Shown here in pieces: positions 1 through 10,000 of a DNA stretch of 64,000 nucleotides. How positions within the stretch are numbered: the first letter of the stretch is position 1; each line of letters begins with the position of its first letter. The stretch is from VAZQ01 sp963763365 (GTDB lineage: Bacteria > Pseudomonadota > Alphaproteobacteria > Rhizobiales > Xanthobacteraceae), in NCBI GenBank assembly GCA_963763365.1, contig CAVXOE010000011.1, positions 1 through 64,000 of the forward strand. The letters are read 5' to 3'. A model generated the notes under the pieces. It ran no database searches and was not told the DNA's origin. It saw only the letters and a program-made list of their open reading frames with translations. A program made the position numbers and the translations under genes.

Positions 1-1167
1 TTAGCGCTTCGACGGGTCCTTGACGTTTTCGACCTTGTCGAACGGCACGTTCGTGAGCTCTCCGCCCTCCTTCTGCACGCGCCGGATATAGACGGTCTGC
101 ACCACGTCGCGGGTCTGCGGGTCGATCGACATCGGACCGCGCGGGCTCTCCCACGCGAGACCCTTGGCGGCCGCGACGAGGCTGTCGCCGTCCGCCTTGC
201 CGCCGGTCTTCTTCAGCGCCTCGTAGATCGCGTGCATGCCGTCATAGCCGCCGATCGAGAAGAAGTCCGGATTGCGCTTGTGCATCTCGTTGAACAGCTT
301 GACGAACTCGACGTTGCGCGGCGTCTTGCTCTTATAGTCGTAGTGCCACGCCGAAATGATGCCGAGGCTGGCGTCGCCCATGTTGGCAAGCGCCTGTTCG
401 GCGGTCACTTCGCCCGACGCCAAAATCTTCGTCTTGTTGGGATCGACGCCGCGATCCGCGAACGCTTTGCCGAGCGCGGCCGGCTGCGCGCCGCCGGGCA
501 CGAAGATGAAAATGCATTCGGGGTTCAAATCCTTGGCCCGCTGAATGAACGCGGAGAAGTCCGGGTTGGCAACCGGGAAGCGGACCGAGCCGACGATCTG
601 GCCGCCCGATTCCTTGAACGCGTTGGTGAAGGCTGCCTCAGAATCGTGACCGGGACCGTAATCGGTCACCATGGTGTAGCATTGCTTGATGCCGCTCTTT
701 GCCGCCCAGCGTCCAAACGTATCCATGATCTGCGGCAGCGTCACCGAGGTGCGGATCATGTAGGGCGACTTGGTGATGACGATCGAGGTGGCGGCATTCA
801 TCACCACCATGAACTTCTTCGCCTGCGACGAAACATCGGCGGCGGCGAGCGCGTTCGGCGTGAGCACCCAGCCGGCAAGAACATCGACATTGTCGCGCAC
901 GACGAGTTCCTGCGCGAGGCGCTTGGCCACGTCGGGCGCCGCGCCGCCGGTGTCCTTGCGGATGATCTCGATCTTCTTGCCGGCAACCGTGTCGCCGAAC
1001 TGTTTCATGTAGGTCTTGATGCCGTTGTCGAGTTGGGCGCCGGCATCGGCGAATTGGCCCGACGACGTCAGGACGACGCCGACCTTGACGGTGTTTTGCG
1101 CAAGCGCAGCGGAATACGAGCACGCGGCAATCACCATCGCGCTCAAGCCGATCGGCAGTTTTCGCAA
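1..1167 (-). CDS. Branched-chain amino acid-type ABC transporter substrate-binding protein (LivK family)
   Basis: Periplasmic binding protein of about 388 residues with the type-1 LivJ/LivK fold. It would capture an amino acid, amide or aromatic acid for an ABC importer. A signal peptide of about 23 residues ends in ALAQ and is followed by a typical strand (VKVGVVLTSSGQFADAG). Later motifs such as GYDGMHAIYEAL near the C-terminus are also typical. I chose a TTG start at 1167 because GGGAGG lies at 1173-1178, five bases upstream; the in-frame ATG at 1239 would bury the signal peptide. No permease or ATPase gene is adjacent, so it is an orphan here or belongs to an operon left of the window. 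The stop codon occupies bases 1-3. The ligand cannot be read from sequence. Confidence 0.9.
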   Translation of the reverse strand: MRKLPIGLSAMVIAACSYSAALAQNTVKVGVVLTSSGQFADAGAQLDNGIKTYMKQFGDTVAGKKIEIIRKDTGGAAPDVAKRLAQELVVRDNVDVLAGWVLTPNALAAADVSSQAKKFMVVMNAATSIVITKSPYMIRTSVTLPQIMDTFGRWAAKSGIKQCYTMVTDYGPGHDSEAAFTNAFKESGGQIVGSVRFPVANPDFSAFIQRAKDLNPECIFIFVPGGAQPAALGKAFADRGVDPNKTKILASGEVTAEQALANMGDASLGIISAWHYDYKSKTPRNVEFVKLFNEMHKRNPDFFSIGGYDGMHAIYEALKKTGGKADGDSLVAAAKGLAWESPRGPMSIDPQTRDVVQTVYIRRVQKEGGELTNVPFDKVENVKDPSKR

Positions 1168-1485
1168 GGTATCCTCCCAAGGTGATCTTTTGCGGCAACG
1201 GTAATCGCTGCAACCCACGGGGTCAATTTCGTCACCCATTCACGGCGATCAAGACATGCGCGGGAGGTGCGACAAATGCGCAGCGAGCAGGCAACGCGCG
1301 AGCGAGTGGTCGCGCTGCCCAATGATTTTCGAGCGTGGGCCGCGGCCCTCCTATCATCTGCAGACGACACGGCGGGGAGCACTTCCGCGCCGCCCGCTCC
1401 CGCGCAAGCCGGCGCGCAGCCCTCACATTTCCGCCCCATCCCGCATGGTATTGCTGGGCCTTCCCGGCAGCCTCCGTCTCGATCG
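1168..1485. other. Divergent intergenic region
   Basis: A 318-base gap between the leftward binding-protein gene and the rightward hydrolase gene. It must hold both promoters, but I see no clear operator, repeat or RNA gene. Short open frames here look like chance frames. Confidence 0.4.
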
Positions 1486-3482
1486 ATGAGCATGCGTCAA
1501 ATCGTTGTTCTCTCCCTGATCGCTGCGCTCGGCGCGAGTATGCGGCGTGGGTACTGCCCACGCCGAGCCCGACGGCCCCCGGATCGAATGGCAGGTGAAG
1601 AACCGGTTCCGCCTGTTCCGCAGCGAGGCCGACTTCCGCCGCCACGTCGAAGCCCGCGCTGACAGCGTTCTGGCGACCGAGCAGCGGCTGGCGACCGCGA
1701 GCGACGGCCGCGGCTGGGCGCGCGACACGGTCGAGCGACTGTGCGTCGACCGTGGCGGCAGGCTCCTGGAATTCTGCGATCGCGACGGTGAACGCGAAGC
1801 GTATCTCAGTCCCGCCGACCACCGCATCGGAGTCACGATCGAGGGCATCCTGCCGGCGAACGAGGGCTGCGTCTGGAGCTTCGACGATGGCGAAGGCCCG
1901 GCACGAACGATCAAGACCAACTGTGTCGAGGAGGTGAAGCTCCGCGTGCGCTACGGCAAGCCGACGGTCGCCGCCGTCGACGTCATGCTGACCGACGGCA
2001 CGTCCCAGCGGGTGACGACCGAGATTCAGGTACGCGACGTGCTGATCGCGGGGCTCGGCGACTTCGATCGCCGCCGGCGAGGGCAATCCCGACCGCGCGG
2101 TACGGCTCTCCGACGAAGGCTTCTGCTTCCGGCGGCTTGCCGGGGGCGAATACTTCCGGCCCGGACGTGCCGGCTTCAATGGCAACAGATCCTGCGGCAC
2201 GACGGCGGGCGAAGACACGGGCGTCGCCGATTGGGCACGGCAGAGCGCGCGCTGGATGAGCGGGCCGTGTCATCGCTCGCTCTACGGCTACCAGATGCGC
2301 ACGGCGCTGGCGCTCGCAGTGGAATATCCGCACATCGCGGTCACCTTTCTTCCGCTCGCATGCTCGGGCGCGACCATCAACGTCGGCTTGCTCGACCATC
2401 AGCGGGCGCGCGAATGTCCGAGTCCGGGCACCGGCACGAATTGTCCGGCGCTCGCGCGCGCTCAGATCGTCGAGCTCAGCGAACTCATGGCTCTGGCGCG
2501 CCAGCAGCGGCCGGAACGCGAGCTCGATCTCGTGCTGCTGACGATCGGAGCTAACGACATTCACTTCTCCGGCCTCATCGCCAACGTGATCGTCGAGGCG
2601 GCGACCGAACGCACGCTGCTGCGGCGCGGCGGCGTCATCGCATCGGTCGACGATGCGCAACGCGTCCTCGACGGCGACTTGCCCGGTAATTTCGCCAACG
2701 TGCGCGCCGCGCTCAAGCCGCTGGTCGGTGGCAACCTCGCGAAGGTCGTGTTCGTCTCCTACGGCAACCCCGCGCTCGCAGCGCCCGATACGCCCTGTCC
2801 TGGCGGACGCGACGGTTTCGATGTGCATCCGGCCTTCGGCGCCAACGGCAATCGCTTGCGACAGACGGTGGAATTCGTCTCGGGACGATTTCTGCCCGGC
2901 ATCAAGGCGCTTGCGCTCTGCGAGGCCGACCAATCGTGCCGCGAGCCGTCGACCGACCGCATGACGTTCGTCGACGGCCACCAGGGAGCCTTTGCCAACC
3001 ACGGTGTTTGCGCGCGGTCGGATGACGATCCCCCGTTCGATCGCGAGTGCTTTTCGCAGAAAGGCGAGACCTTCAAGAACAGCCTGATCGAGGGCGCCTC
3101 CGACCCGATGGTCTGCGGTTACGTGGCGAGCGAATACCGTCCCTATGCGCCGCGCGCGCGCTGGGTGCGCACAGCCAATGACAGCTACCTCACCGCCATG
3201 ACCTATCCGGAAGGTTTGCCGTCGATCCTGCAGCCGATCGATCTGCACGACGCGATCTGGGGCATTTTCGCCGCGGTCTATGGCGGCGCCATCCACCCGA
3301 CCGCAGAGGGCCACGCCGCCATGGCGGACGCGGCGCTGCCGGCGGTGCGCGAAGCGCTGACGCTGCCGCCGGCGAGCACCGTCCCGGTGTTCACCGAGCC
3401 GCTGGTGCCAGCACAGCCTGAAACCGCGCCAGCGCAGCCGCCACCCGCGTTAGAGCCGCCGCAGCCTGCGCCCGTGCGTTAA
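1486..3482 (+). pseudogene. SGNH/GDSL-type hydrolase (lipase/esterase-like), two frameshifts
   Basis: A secreted SGNH-family hydrolase split over three frames. The start at 1486 gives a signal peptide (MSMRQIVVLSLIAALGA). The frame shifts at about 1535-1540 to continue as GVGTAHAEPDG, then again at 2063, where 'gac ttcg' carries one extra t. With that base removed the block-I motif reads GDSIAAGEGNP, with the nucleophilic Ser. Block III follows as TIGANDIHFSG and a late GGAIHPTAEGHA supplies the catalytic His. The N-terminal 170 residues form an extra domain before the hydrolase and the C-terminus is Pro/Ala-rich. The sequence stays clearly coding on both sides of each shift. It is therefore either a recent pseudogene or, more likely, an intact gene with base-insertion errors. 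Substrate unknown. Confidence 0.8.
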
Positions 3483-3487
3483 CGCGC

Positions 3488-3958
3488 ATGCTCATCCGCA
3501 AAGCCACCGTCGAGGACGCCCCGGAGGCTTGCGATGTCCTGCGGCGGTCGATTACAGAGCTTTGTGAAGCGGATCACCGCAACGATCCGAAGCTGCTCGA
3601 TCCGTGGCTCGCCAACAAAAGGCCAAGCACCGTGGCGGCGTGGATCGCAAATCCAGATGCTCACGTCTTTGTCGCGATCGATAGCGGCGCCATCGTTGGG
3701 GTCGGCGCGGTGACATCGACCGGCGAAATTACGCTCAATTACGTTTCGCCTGCCGCAAGGTTCCGGGGTGTCAGCAAGGAGCTATTGAAGGAGCTTGAAG
3801 CGGAAGCTCTAAGACGGGGTAACGCCTGCGTCACGCTGACCAGCACCCGAACCGCGTATCAGTTCTATCGATCTGCCGGATATCAGGCGCAAGCCCAACC
3901 GGCGGATACGCAAACACCCACGTCCAGCACTCGAATGTCAAAGCTCCTCTCCGGCTAG
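3488..3958 (+). CDS. GNAT-family N-acetyltransferase
   Basis: A 156-residue protein of typical single GNAT-domain length that would transfer an acyl group from acyl-CoA to an amine. The N-terminus (MLIRKATVEDAPEACDVLRRS) is the usual first strand and helix. The acetyl-CoA pyrophosphate loop lies near residues 85-95, in the atypical form ARFRGVSKELL. The C-terminal RTAYQFYRSAGYQ is the usual last motif. It starts 5 bases after the hydrolase gene and ends directly against the convergent reductase gene. Substrate not predictable. Confidence 0.8.
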   Translation: MLIRKATVEDAPEACDVLRRSITELCEADHRNDPKLLDPWLANKRPSTVAAWIANPDAHVFVAIDSGAIVGVGAVTSTGEITLNYVSPAARFRGVSKELLKELEAEALRRGNACVTLTSTRTAYQFYRSAGYQAQAQPADTQTPTSSTRMSKLLSG

Positions 3959-5020
3959 TCAAACCAGGCGGCAGCAGGACGGCGAACGTTGCATCACGCC
4001 ACGCCGAGCTTCTTCTGCAACTGTCGAGGAGGTCGTGTACTGGAAGAGGCGCTTGTCCGGATAGACGTAGCGGTGCGCCTTCTGCGCCATCAGCGCGGCC
4101 TCGTGGAAGCCCGACAGGATGAGCTTGAGCTTGCCGGGATACCAGTTGATGTCGCCGATCGCGAAGATGCCTGGCACGCTCGTCTCGAACGCCGCGGTAT
4201 CGACCGGGATCAGTTCGCCGTCCTTCATCTCGATCCCCCAGCCGGCGACCGGGCCGAGCTTCATTGTGAGCCCGAAGAACGGCAGGATGGCATCGCAGGC
4301 AATCTCGAAATTCGAGCCGTCGTTGCGCTTGACGATGGCCTTGGCGATGCGCCCTGCGTCGCCTTCGAGCGACGAGACCTGGCCCAGCACGAAGTCGATT
4401 TTGCCTTCACCGACCAGCGCCATCATCTTGTTGACGCTGTCGGGCGCGGCACGGAAATCGCTGCGCCGGTGCAAGAGCGTCAGGTGGCTGGCGATCGGCG
4501 CGAGATTGAGCGTCCAGTCGAGCGCGGAGTCGCCGCCGCCGACTACAAGCAGGCGCTTGCCGCGAAACGTCTCCATCTGCCGGACCGAATAGTAGACCGA
4601 GTTGCCTTCGTAGGCCTCGATGCCGGGAATCGGCGGCCGCTTGGGCTGGAACGAGCCGCCGCCCGCCGCCACCACCACGATCTTGACCTCGAACACCTTG
4701 CCGCGGTCGGTGGTGACGCGGAACAGCGGGTCGCCGATCTTCTCGACCTTCTCGACCATCTCCTGCAGGTGAAACGTCGGAGAGAACGGCTTGATCTGCG
4801 CCATCAACGCTTCGACGTGGCCCTGCGCGGTGACGTAAGGCACGCCCGGAATGTCGTAGATCGGCTTCTCGGGATAAAGCTCCGCGCATTGGCCGCCGAT
4901 CTTGTCGAGGATGTCGACGAGATGCGCCTTCATGTCGAGCAGGCCAAGCTGGAACACCGCGAACAGCCCGCAGGGGCCGGCGCCGACGATCAGCACATCG
5001 GTCTTGATCGGTTCACTCAT
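3959..5020 (-). CDS. Ferredoxin/flavodoxin-NADP+ reductase (thioredoxin-reductase-like type)
   Basis: FAD/NAD(P)H-dependent reductase that passes electrons between NADPH and ferredoxin in the cytosol. The FAD-binding GxGxxG lies at the N-terminus (VLIVGAGPCGLF), the NADPH-binding one near mid-protein (LLVVGGGDSALD), and a C-terminal FAIGDINWYPGKLKL binds flavin. There is no redox CxxC, which separates it from thioredoxin reductase. I chose the start at 5020 (MSEPIKTD); an in-frame ATG at 5074 adds an unlikely leader. The last residues are out of frame. Removing one base at 4021 converts the tail to the family's usual ending (TTSST then LQKKLGVA) with a stop at 3994, so the true gene is probably 3994-5020. 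The 2Fe-2S ferredoxin gene at 5637-5957 is a plausible partner. Confidence 0.9.
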   Translation of the reverse strand: MSEPIKTDVLIVGAGPCGLFAVFQLGLLDMKAHLVDILDKIGGQCAELYPEKPIYDIPGVPYVTAQGHVEALMAQIKPFSPTFHLQEMVEKVEKIGDPLFRVTTDRGKVFEVKIVVVAAGGGSFQPKRPPIPGIEAYEGNSVYYSVRQMETFRGKRLLVVGGGDSALDWTLNLAPIASHLTLLHRRSDFRAAPDSVNKMMALVGEGKIDFVLGQVSSLEGDAGRIAKAIVKRNDGSNFEIACDAILPFFGLTMKLGPVAGWGIEMKDGELIPVDTAAFETSVPGIFAIGDINWYPGKLKLILSGFHEAALMAQKAHRYVYPDKRLFQYTTSSTVAEEARRGVMQRSPSCCRLV

Positions 5021-5193
5021 ACTGCCTTCATCCCATTCTGGCGTCGGCGCCCGTGTGTAACCGGCACTTCCCATCGCGAAAAGACCCCACCACTGAAAAA
5101 GAGGGTTGCTTCCGCGGCATGCGCCCAGTGCCTTGCGCGCCGTGCTTGCGGCGTGCAGCCGTCGTCGGCTATGGGACGCCCTCGGAGATTACC

Positions 5194-5628
5194 TTGCCGT
5201 CCGCGAAGCCAACGCCGCGCCTCGAAGACTTCCCGATCCGCGTGGACGACATCGTCCGCCTCGGCGATCTCGATCATCAGGGACATGTCAACAATGCGGT
5301 ATTCGCGACCTATTTCGAATCCGGCCGCGTCGGGCTGATCTACGACAAGGAGAACGGCCTGCAAGTCCCCGGCGCGACGTCGGTCGTCGCGCGGCTTGAG
5401 ATCGATTTCCTGGGCGAACTCAATTGGCCCGGCAGCGTCGAGATCGGTACCGCGGTCGAAGAGATCGGACGGAGCTCATACCGCTTCGTGCATGCGCTCT
5501 TTTGCAAAGGCGTATGCGCCGCCACCGGGCGCACCACGATGGTGCTGATCGATCGCGCGACGCGCCGGGCGCGGCCGTTGCCGCCCGAATTGATCGAGCG
5601 GCTGCGCGGCCTCATGCGAACAGAATGA
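5194..5628 (+). CDS. Acyl-CoA thioesterase, 4-hydroxybenzoyl-CoA thioesterase (hotdog) family
   Basis: Small hotdog-fold protein of about 144 residues that would hydrolyse an acyl-CoA in the cytosol. The family signature is near the N-terminus: LGDLDHQGHVNNAVFATYFE, where Asp and the HVNN segment form the active site. I prefer the TTG start at 5194 because GGAG lies at 5183-5186 with a suitable spacer and the hotdog domain begins directly after it. In-frame starts at 5119 and 5053 would add a Cys/Arg-rich leader unlike the family. It is divergent from the reductase gene and convergent with the ferredoxin gene. Acyl chain preference is unknown. Confidence 0.8.
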   Translation: MPSAKPTPRLEDFPIRVDDIVRLGDLDHQGHVNNAVFATYFESGRVGLIYDKENGLQVPGATSVVARLEIDFLGELNWPGSVEIGTAVEEIGRSSYRFVHALFCKGVCAATGRTTMVLIDRATRRARPLPPELIERLRGLMRTE

Positions 5629-5636
5629 ATTTGCGG

Positions 5637-5957
5637 CTACGCCTGCCGCTCGGGCGTGCGCACGACGAGGCCGTCGAGCTCGGCCGTGATTTTGATCTGG
5701 CAAGACAGCCGCGAGTTCGGCTTCACGTCGTAGCCGAAATCGAGCATGTCTTCCTCCATGGGCGACGGCTCGCCAACGGCCGCGCGCCAGGCCTCGTCGA
5801 CATGGACATGGCAGGTCGCGCAGGCGCAGGCGCCGCCGCACTCCGCCTCGATGCCGGGAACCGCGTTCTTGATCGCGGTCTCCATGACGGTCGCGCCGAT
5901 GTCGCCCTCGACCGTGCGCGAGGTGCCTTCGAAGTCGATGAACGTGATTTTGGGCAT
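5637..5957 (-). CDS. [2Fe-2S] ferredoxin, adrenodoxin/putidaredoxin type
   Basis: A 106-residue soluble electron carrier. Cluster ligands are Cys40, Cys46, Cys49 and Cys86: C-x5-C-x2-C in AECGGACACATCHVHVD plus the later RLSCQI, the pattern of vertebrate-type ferredoxins. Length and start at 5957 (MPKITFIDFEG) fit the family. Such ferredoxins serve iron-sulfur assembly or monooxygenases and are reduced by FAD enzymes. The ferredoxin reductase less than 1 kb away on the same strand is a natural partner, although a convergent gene separates them. No isc genes or P450 are seen nearby. Confidence 0.92.
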   Translation of the reverse strand: MPKITFIDFEGTSRTVEGDIGATVMETAIKNAVPGIEAECGGACACATCHVHVDEAWRAAVGEPSPMEEDMLDFGYDVKPNSRLSCQIKITAELDGLVVRTPERQA

Positions 5958-6081
5958 GAAAGGTGGGGAGGTCGGAAGGGCGGCCGGCGCGCTCATATAG
6001 CGGCTTGCGTGGACGCGCGCCAGAGCACCGCATGACTGCGGCGGGTCGATTCCGCGCCAACAGATACGATGGTAGGAACCG

Positions 6082-6465
6082 TTAGCGCGGCGACAGCAGC
6101 CGGTCGATCGCCATCCGTGCATCGCCGATGGCGGACGCCAGCCGGTCGAGCGCTTCGGCGAGGCTCTGCGGCCCGGTGCCGTCGGTCGCTCCCTCCACGG
6201 CTTCGGCCGCAGCGGCGACCACCCAGGCGCCGATCCCGCGGGCCGAGCCCTTGAGGGTGTGCGCAAACACCATGATGGCTTCGGGCGGGGCATCGCTCAT
6301 CCGCGCCAGGAGGATCTCGGCCTGACGATCAAACAGCCGCAATACCTCGGCCTCCAGGCTCTGCTCTCCCAGCGTCATGCGCTTGAGGTGAGCGGCATCG
6401 ATGGCCGGCTCGGCGCTCGCGCGCCGTGATGTGCGGTTGATGGGCGCTACAGATAACGCAAGCAT
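6082..6465 (-). CDS. HPt (histidine phosphotransfer) domain protein
   Basis: A single-domain phosphorelay protein of 127 residues. The phosphorylatable His is His69 in the signature FAHTLKGSARGIGAW, followed by the expected helices. The start at 6465 is preceded by a strong GGGGGAG about 8 bases upstream. No kinase or response regulator gene adjoins it, so partners cannot be assigned. In some alphaproteobacteria free HPt proteins link hybrid kinases to cell-cycle control. That link is inference, though the next gene rightward resembles a polar-growth protein. Confidence 0.85.
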   Translation of the reverse strand: MLALSVAPINRTSRRASAEPAIDAAHLKRMTLGEQSLEAEVLRLFDRQAEILLARMSDAPPEAIMVFAHTLKGSARGIGAWVVAAAAEAVEGATDGTGPQSLAEALDRLASAIGDARMAIDRLLSPR

Positions 6466-7090
6466 GTCTATTCTCCCCCCGGTGGCATTAGCCACGCGGG
6501 TCCAAGGGTGACCCAACACACCCAAAACCCGGTAAATATTAGGCAATTCGGTCCCGGCCGACGCCATTTGCTTCGCGCATGGTTAAGGCAGCGCCCCTGC
6601 CCTGCCCACCCTCGCCGCGGGACATGCCAGTGCCTTCCGGGAGTGCGGATGGTGAAAGTTCCACGTTCGGCCTGTCGCCTCGGCGCGTCAAAAGCGCACC
6701 CCTTCCAGGGCTGCGGACCGCCCCGGTGGCAGGCAAAAACGCGGTCCGGCACGGCCCAACGACCAGCAACCGGCCGCACGTCAGCCGCAATATCGGCCGA
6801 CAAATGGGCGCTAGGCGCGCAGAAATGGCGGCGGCCTTGGGCTGGGCCGGCCTGTGGCATCCAGGCGGCAGGCATTAACGATGATTAAAGACACCTTAAC
6901 AACCAGTTTTCTTTGGTCTGCCAAGCCGATAGGATAGCCTCGCGGCAGTGCCAAGTCCGCGCGGCGCGGGGCTTGTTGGGCCGCACTGTAGGGGGATCCA
7001 GTGGGGATCTCGCGGCTCACGTGCTCGTGGCACGGTCTGGGGCGTATCCCGCCGTGTCGAGGTACTGCGTAAGACGAGGCGACGACCGAC
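6466..7090. other. Divergent intergenic region, 625 bases
   Basis: No supported gene. Short open frames on both strands have no recognisable protein features. A locally AT-richer stretch at about 6875-6915, in otherwise GC-rich DNA, may mark the promoter of the large rightward gene. A long 5' leader for that gene is possible but I see no riboswitch-like structure. Confidence 0.4.
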
Positions 7091-10000
7091 ATGGCGAACA
7101 CTCCGAAGAAGATGAAGGATCCGACCGAGGCGGCGCTGTCGGCGATCCAGGACGCGCTGAATGTTCGGGATCCAGATCCTGCGACCGAAGCGGCCGCCAC
7201 GCCTCCCGCGCCGCCGGCAATAGATCATTTTCCGGATGAACCTCCTGCCGAGCCGACGTGGCGCGCACGATCGGGTTCGGCCACGCGCGATCCGGGGTTC
7301 GACGATGAAGTTCGCGGCCCCGAAGATGTCGGCAGCATGCGCCGCCCGGCCAACGACGACCGGGAATCGATCGGTCAAATCCTGCGCTCGATCCAGCGCC
7401 GCCCGGCCCGCACCTCCTACATGGTCGCCACCGTGTTCGCCGTCGTCTGGGTGCTGGCGGGCATTCTGCTCGGCTGGATGTACCTTCCCGACCTGAAGGC
7501 GTCGCTCGGCCCGAGCGGCATGAGCGCACCGATCCTCGCCACGCTTGCGGCGATCTTCTTTGCGCCGATCATCTTCTTCTTCGTACTTGCGCACATGGCG
7601 TGGCGCTCGCAGGAGCTGCGGCTGATCACACAGTCGATGGCCGAGGTTGCCATGCGGCTTGCCGAACCCGAGACGGTGGCACGGGAATTGATCGTCACGG
7701 TCGGCCAGGCGATCCGCCGCGAGGTCGCCGCCATGGGTGACGGCATCGAGCGCGCGCTCGCGCGCGCCGCCGAGCTCGAAACCCTGGTCGCCAACGAGGT
7801 GTCCGCGCTCGAACACGCCTACAACGACAACGAAGTCCGCATCCGCGCACTCCTGCAGGACCTCGGCAAGCAGCGCGATACCCTGGTCGGACAGGCCGAT
7901 CAGATCCGCGAGGCCATCAACGGCATCCACCTCGATCTTGGCAGCGACGTCTCGCAGATCAGCGAACTGGTGGCCGAACAGGTCAACGAAGCCTCGCGCC
8001 GCATCACCCACGCGCTCGCCGAGAAGGGCGAGCACATCACGCGGGCGCTCGGCACGGCCGGCGACAGCATGATCGAAGCGCTGGGCGCGCGCGGCGGCGA
8101 CCTGCTCGACCGGCTGGAAGTCACCAGCTCCGAAACGAGCCAGGCGATCGCGGCGGCCAGCGACCGGCTCACCTCCACGCTGAATTTCAAGACCGATCAC
8201 ATCGGCGACGAGTTCACCGAAATCGCCGCCAACCTGCAGCACATGATGTCGGTGCGGCTCGACCGCGTGACCGAAGGCTTCGCGCAGAAGTCGGGCGCCA
8301 TCCTCGACATGATGACCGACCGTTCGCAGGAGCTGGTCGACCTCGTCGTCGACACCGGCGACCGCCTCACCGAGACCATTGCGGGCCGCGTCGACGAAGT
8401 GAATTCGACCCTCAAGACCACCGGCGACTCGCTCGTGCTCGATCTGAGCCTGCGCGGCGGCGACGTGGTGTCGAAGCTCGAACAGACCGGCGCCCGCATC
8501 ACCGAGACGATCGTGCAGCGCGCCAACCGGGTGGCCGACACGTTCCGTGAAAGCGCCGAGACGCTCGCCGACGTGCTGGGCAATCGTGGCGATTCCGTAC
8601 GCGAAATGCTGGCGGCGCGGCTGCAATCGTTCGAGGACATGTTCAACCACGGCGGCGCGGAATTGGCCGAACGGATTGCCCGCGACTCTACGACGCTCGG
8701 CAATCTCATCACGCGCCACCTCGGCGAATTCGACCGCACGGTGAAAACCTATGGCGGCGAAATGGTCGAACGCCTGGGCGAGCGCAGTCAGGAAATCGCC
8801 AGCGCGATGCGCGACTACCTCGACAATTTCGACACCCGCGTCACCACCAAGGCGGCCGAGGTCACCACCAGCCTCGATCAGCAGTTCATCCGCTTCCAGG
8901 ACGCGCTCGAAGGCCGCACGGCGACGCTCAACGAGGCGCTGGGCGCGCGCGTCATGGACATGGCGAAATCGCTGGCCGAAAGCGGCACGGAAGTCGTCGC
9001 CGCGCTCGACAAGCGGATTTCCGACGTGACCGGCGTCATCAACGTGCGCGGCGCCAAGCTCGCCGAGAACCTCGGCGCCAAGATCGACGACATCGACCGC
9101 GCCATGGGCGCGCGCGCCATGGAGGTGGCGGCCAATCTCGACACCCGCATCGGCCGGTTCGAGGAATTGCTGCTCGGGCGCGCCGAGACGGTAACCAAGG
9201 AAATCGAGACCCGCAGCCAGAGCGCGGCCGAGCTTCTCACCTCGCGCATGGAGCAGCTCAGCCAGGCGATCCGGACCAGCACCGGCGAGGCGACGCATTC
9301 GATCGCGCAGTTGACCTCCTCCTCCGTCGAGACGATCACCGGTCGGATGGAGCAGTTGTCGCAGACCATCAAGACCAACACCGGCGAAACCGAACGCTCG
9401 ATCGGCAATCTCACGGCGACCGCCTCGACGATGCTGACCACGCGCCTCGATGCGCTCAATCAGGCGATCAAGACCAATGCCGGCGAGGCGGAACGCGCGC
9501 TCGCGCAGCTTGCCACCACAACCACGGCGTCGATCCGCGCCAGCGCGCACGACGCCGAGCGCAGCCTGACCGGCATCTCGACCGGCGTGAGCAACGTGCT
9601 CAAGCAGAACGCCGGCGAGGTCGAGCGCACGCTGCTCGGCGTCAGCGGCGAGGTGGCGCGCAATTTCGTCGGCAAGGCCGATGAGATCGCGACGGCATTG
9701 AGCCAGCGCTCGGGGGAGATGACCAAGATTCTCGACGAGAAGTCGAGCATCCTGCTCACCGCGCTGACGGCGAAGAGCCAGGAGTTCTCGAGCGAAGTGA
9801 GCCGCGTCACCGACCATGCCGTGAAGGCGATCGAAGCCAAGGGCTTCACCTTCACGCAGACCATGATGGACAACAGCGAGCACATCGCGCGGCTGATCAA
9901 CGAGGCGACCGAATCCGGCACCGGCGCGGTCGCACGCGCGCTCAAGGAACTGCAGACCACTCAGAGCACCGCCACGCAGGCGACCAGCGCGTCCGTGCAC

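Noticed and set aside
6508..6888. Open frames on both strands in the 625-base gap between the HPt and coiled-coil genes
   Set aside because: Their translations are Arg/Pro-rich with no recognisable motif, and the frames on the two strands exclude each other.
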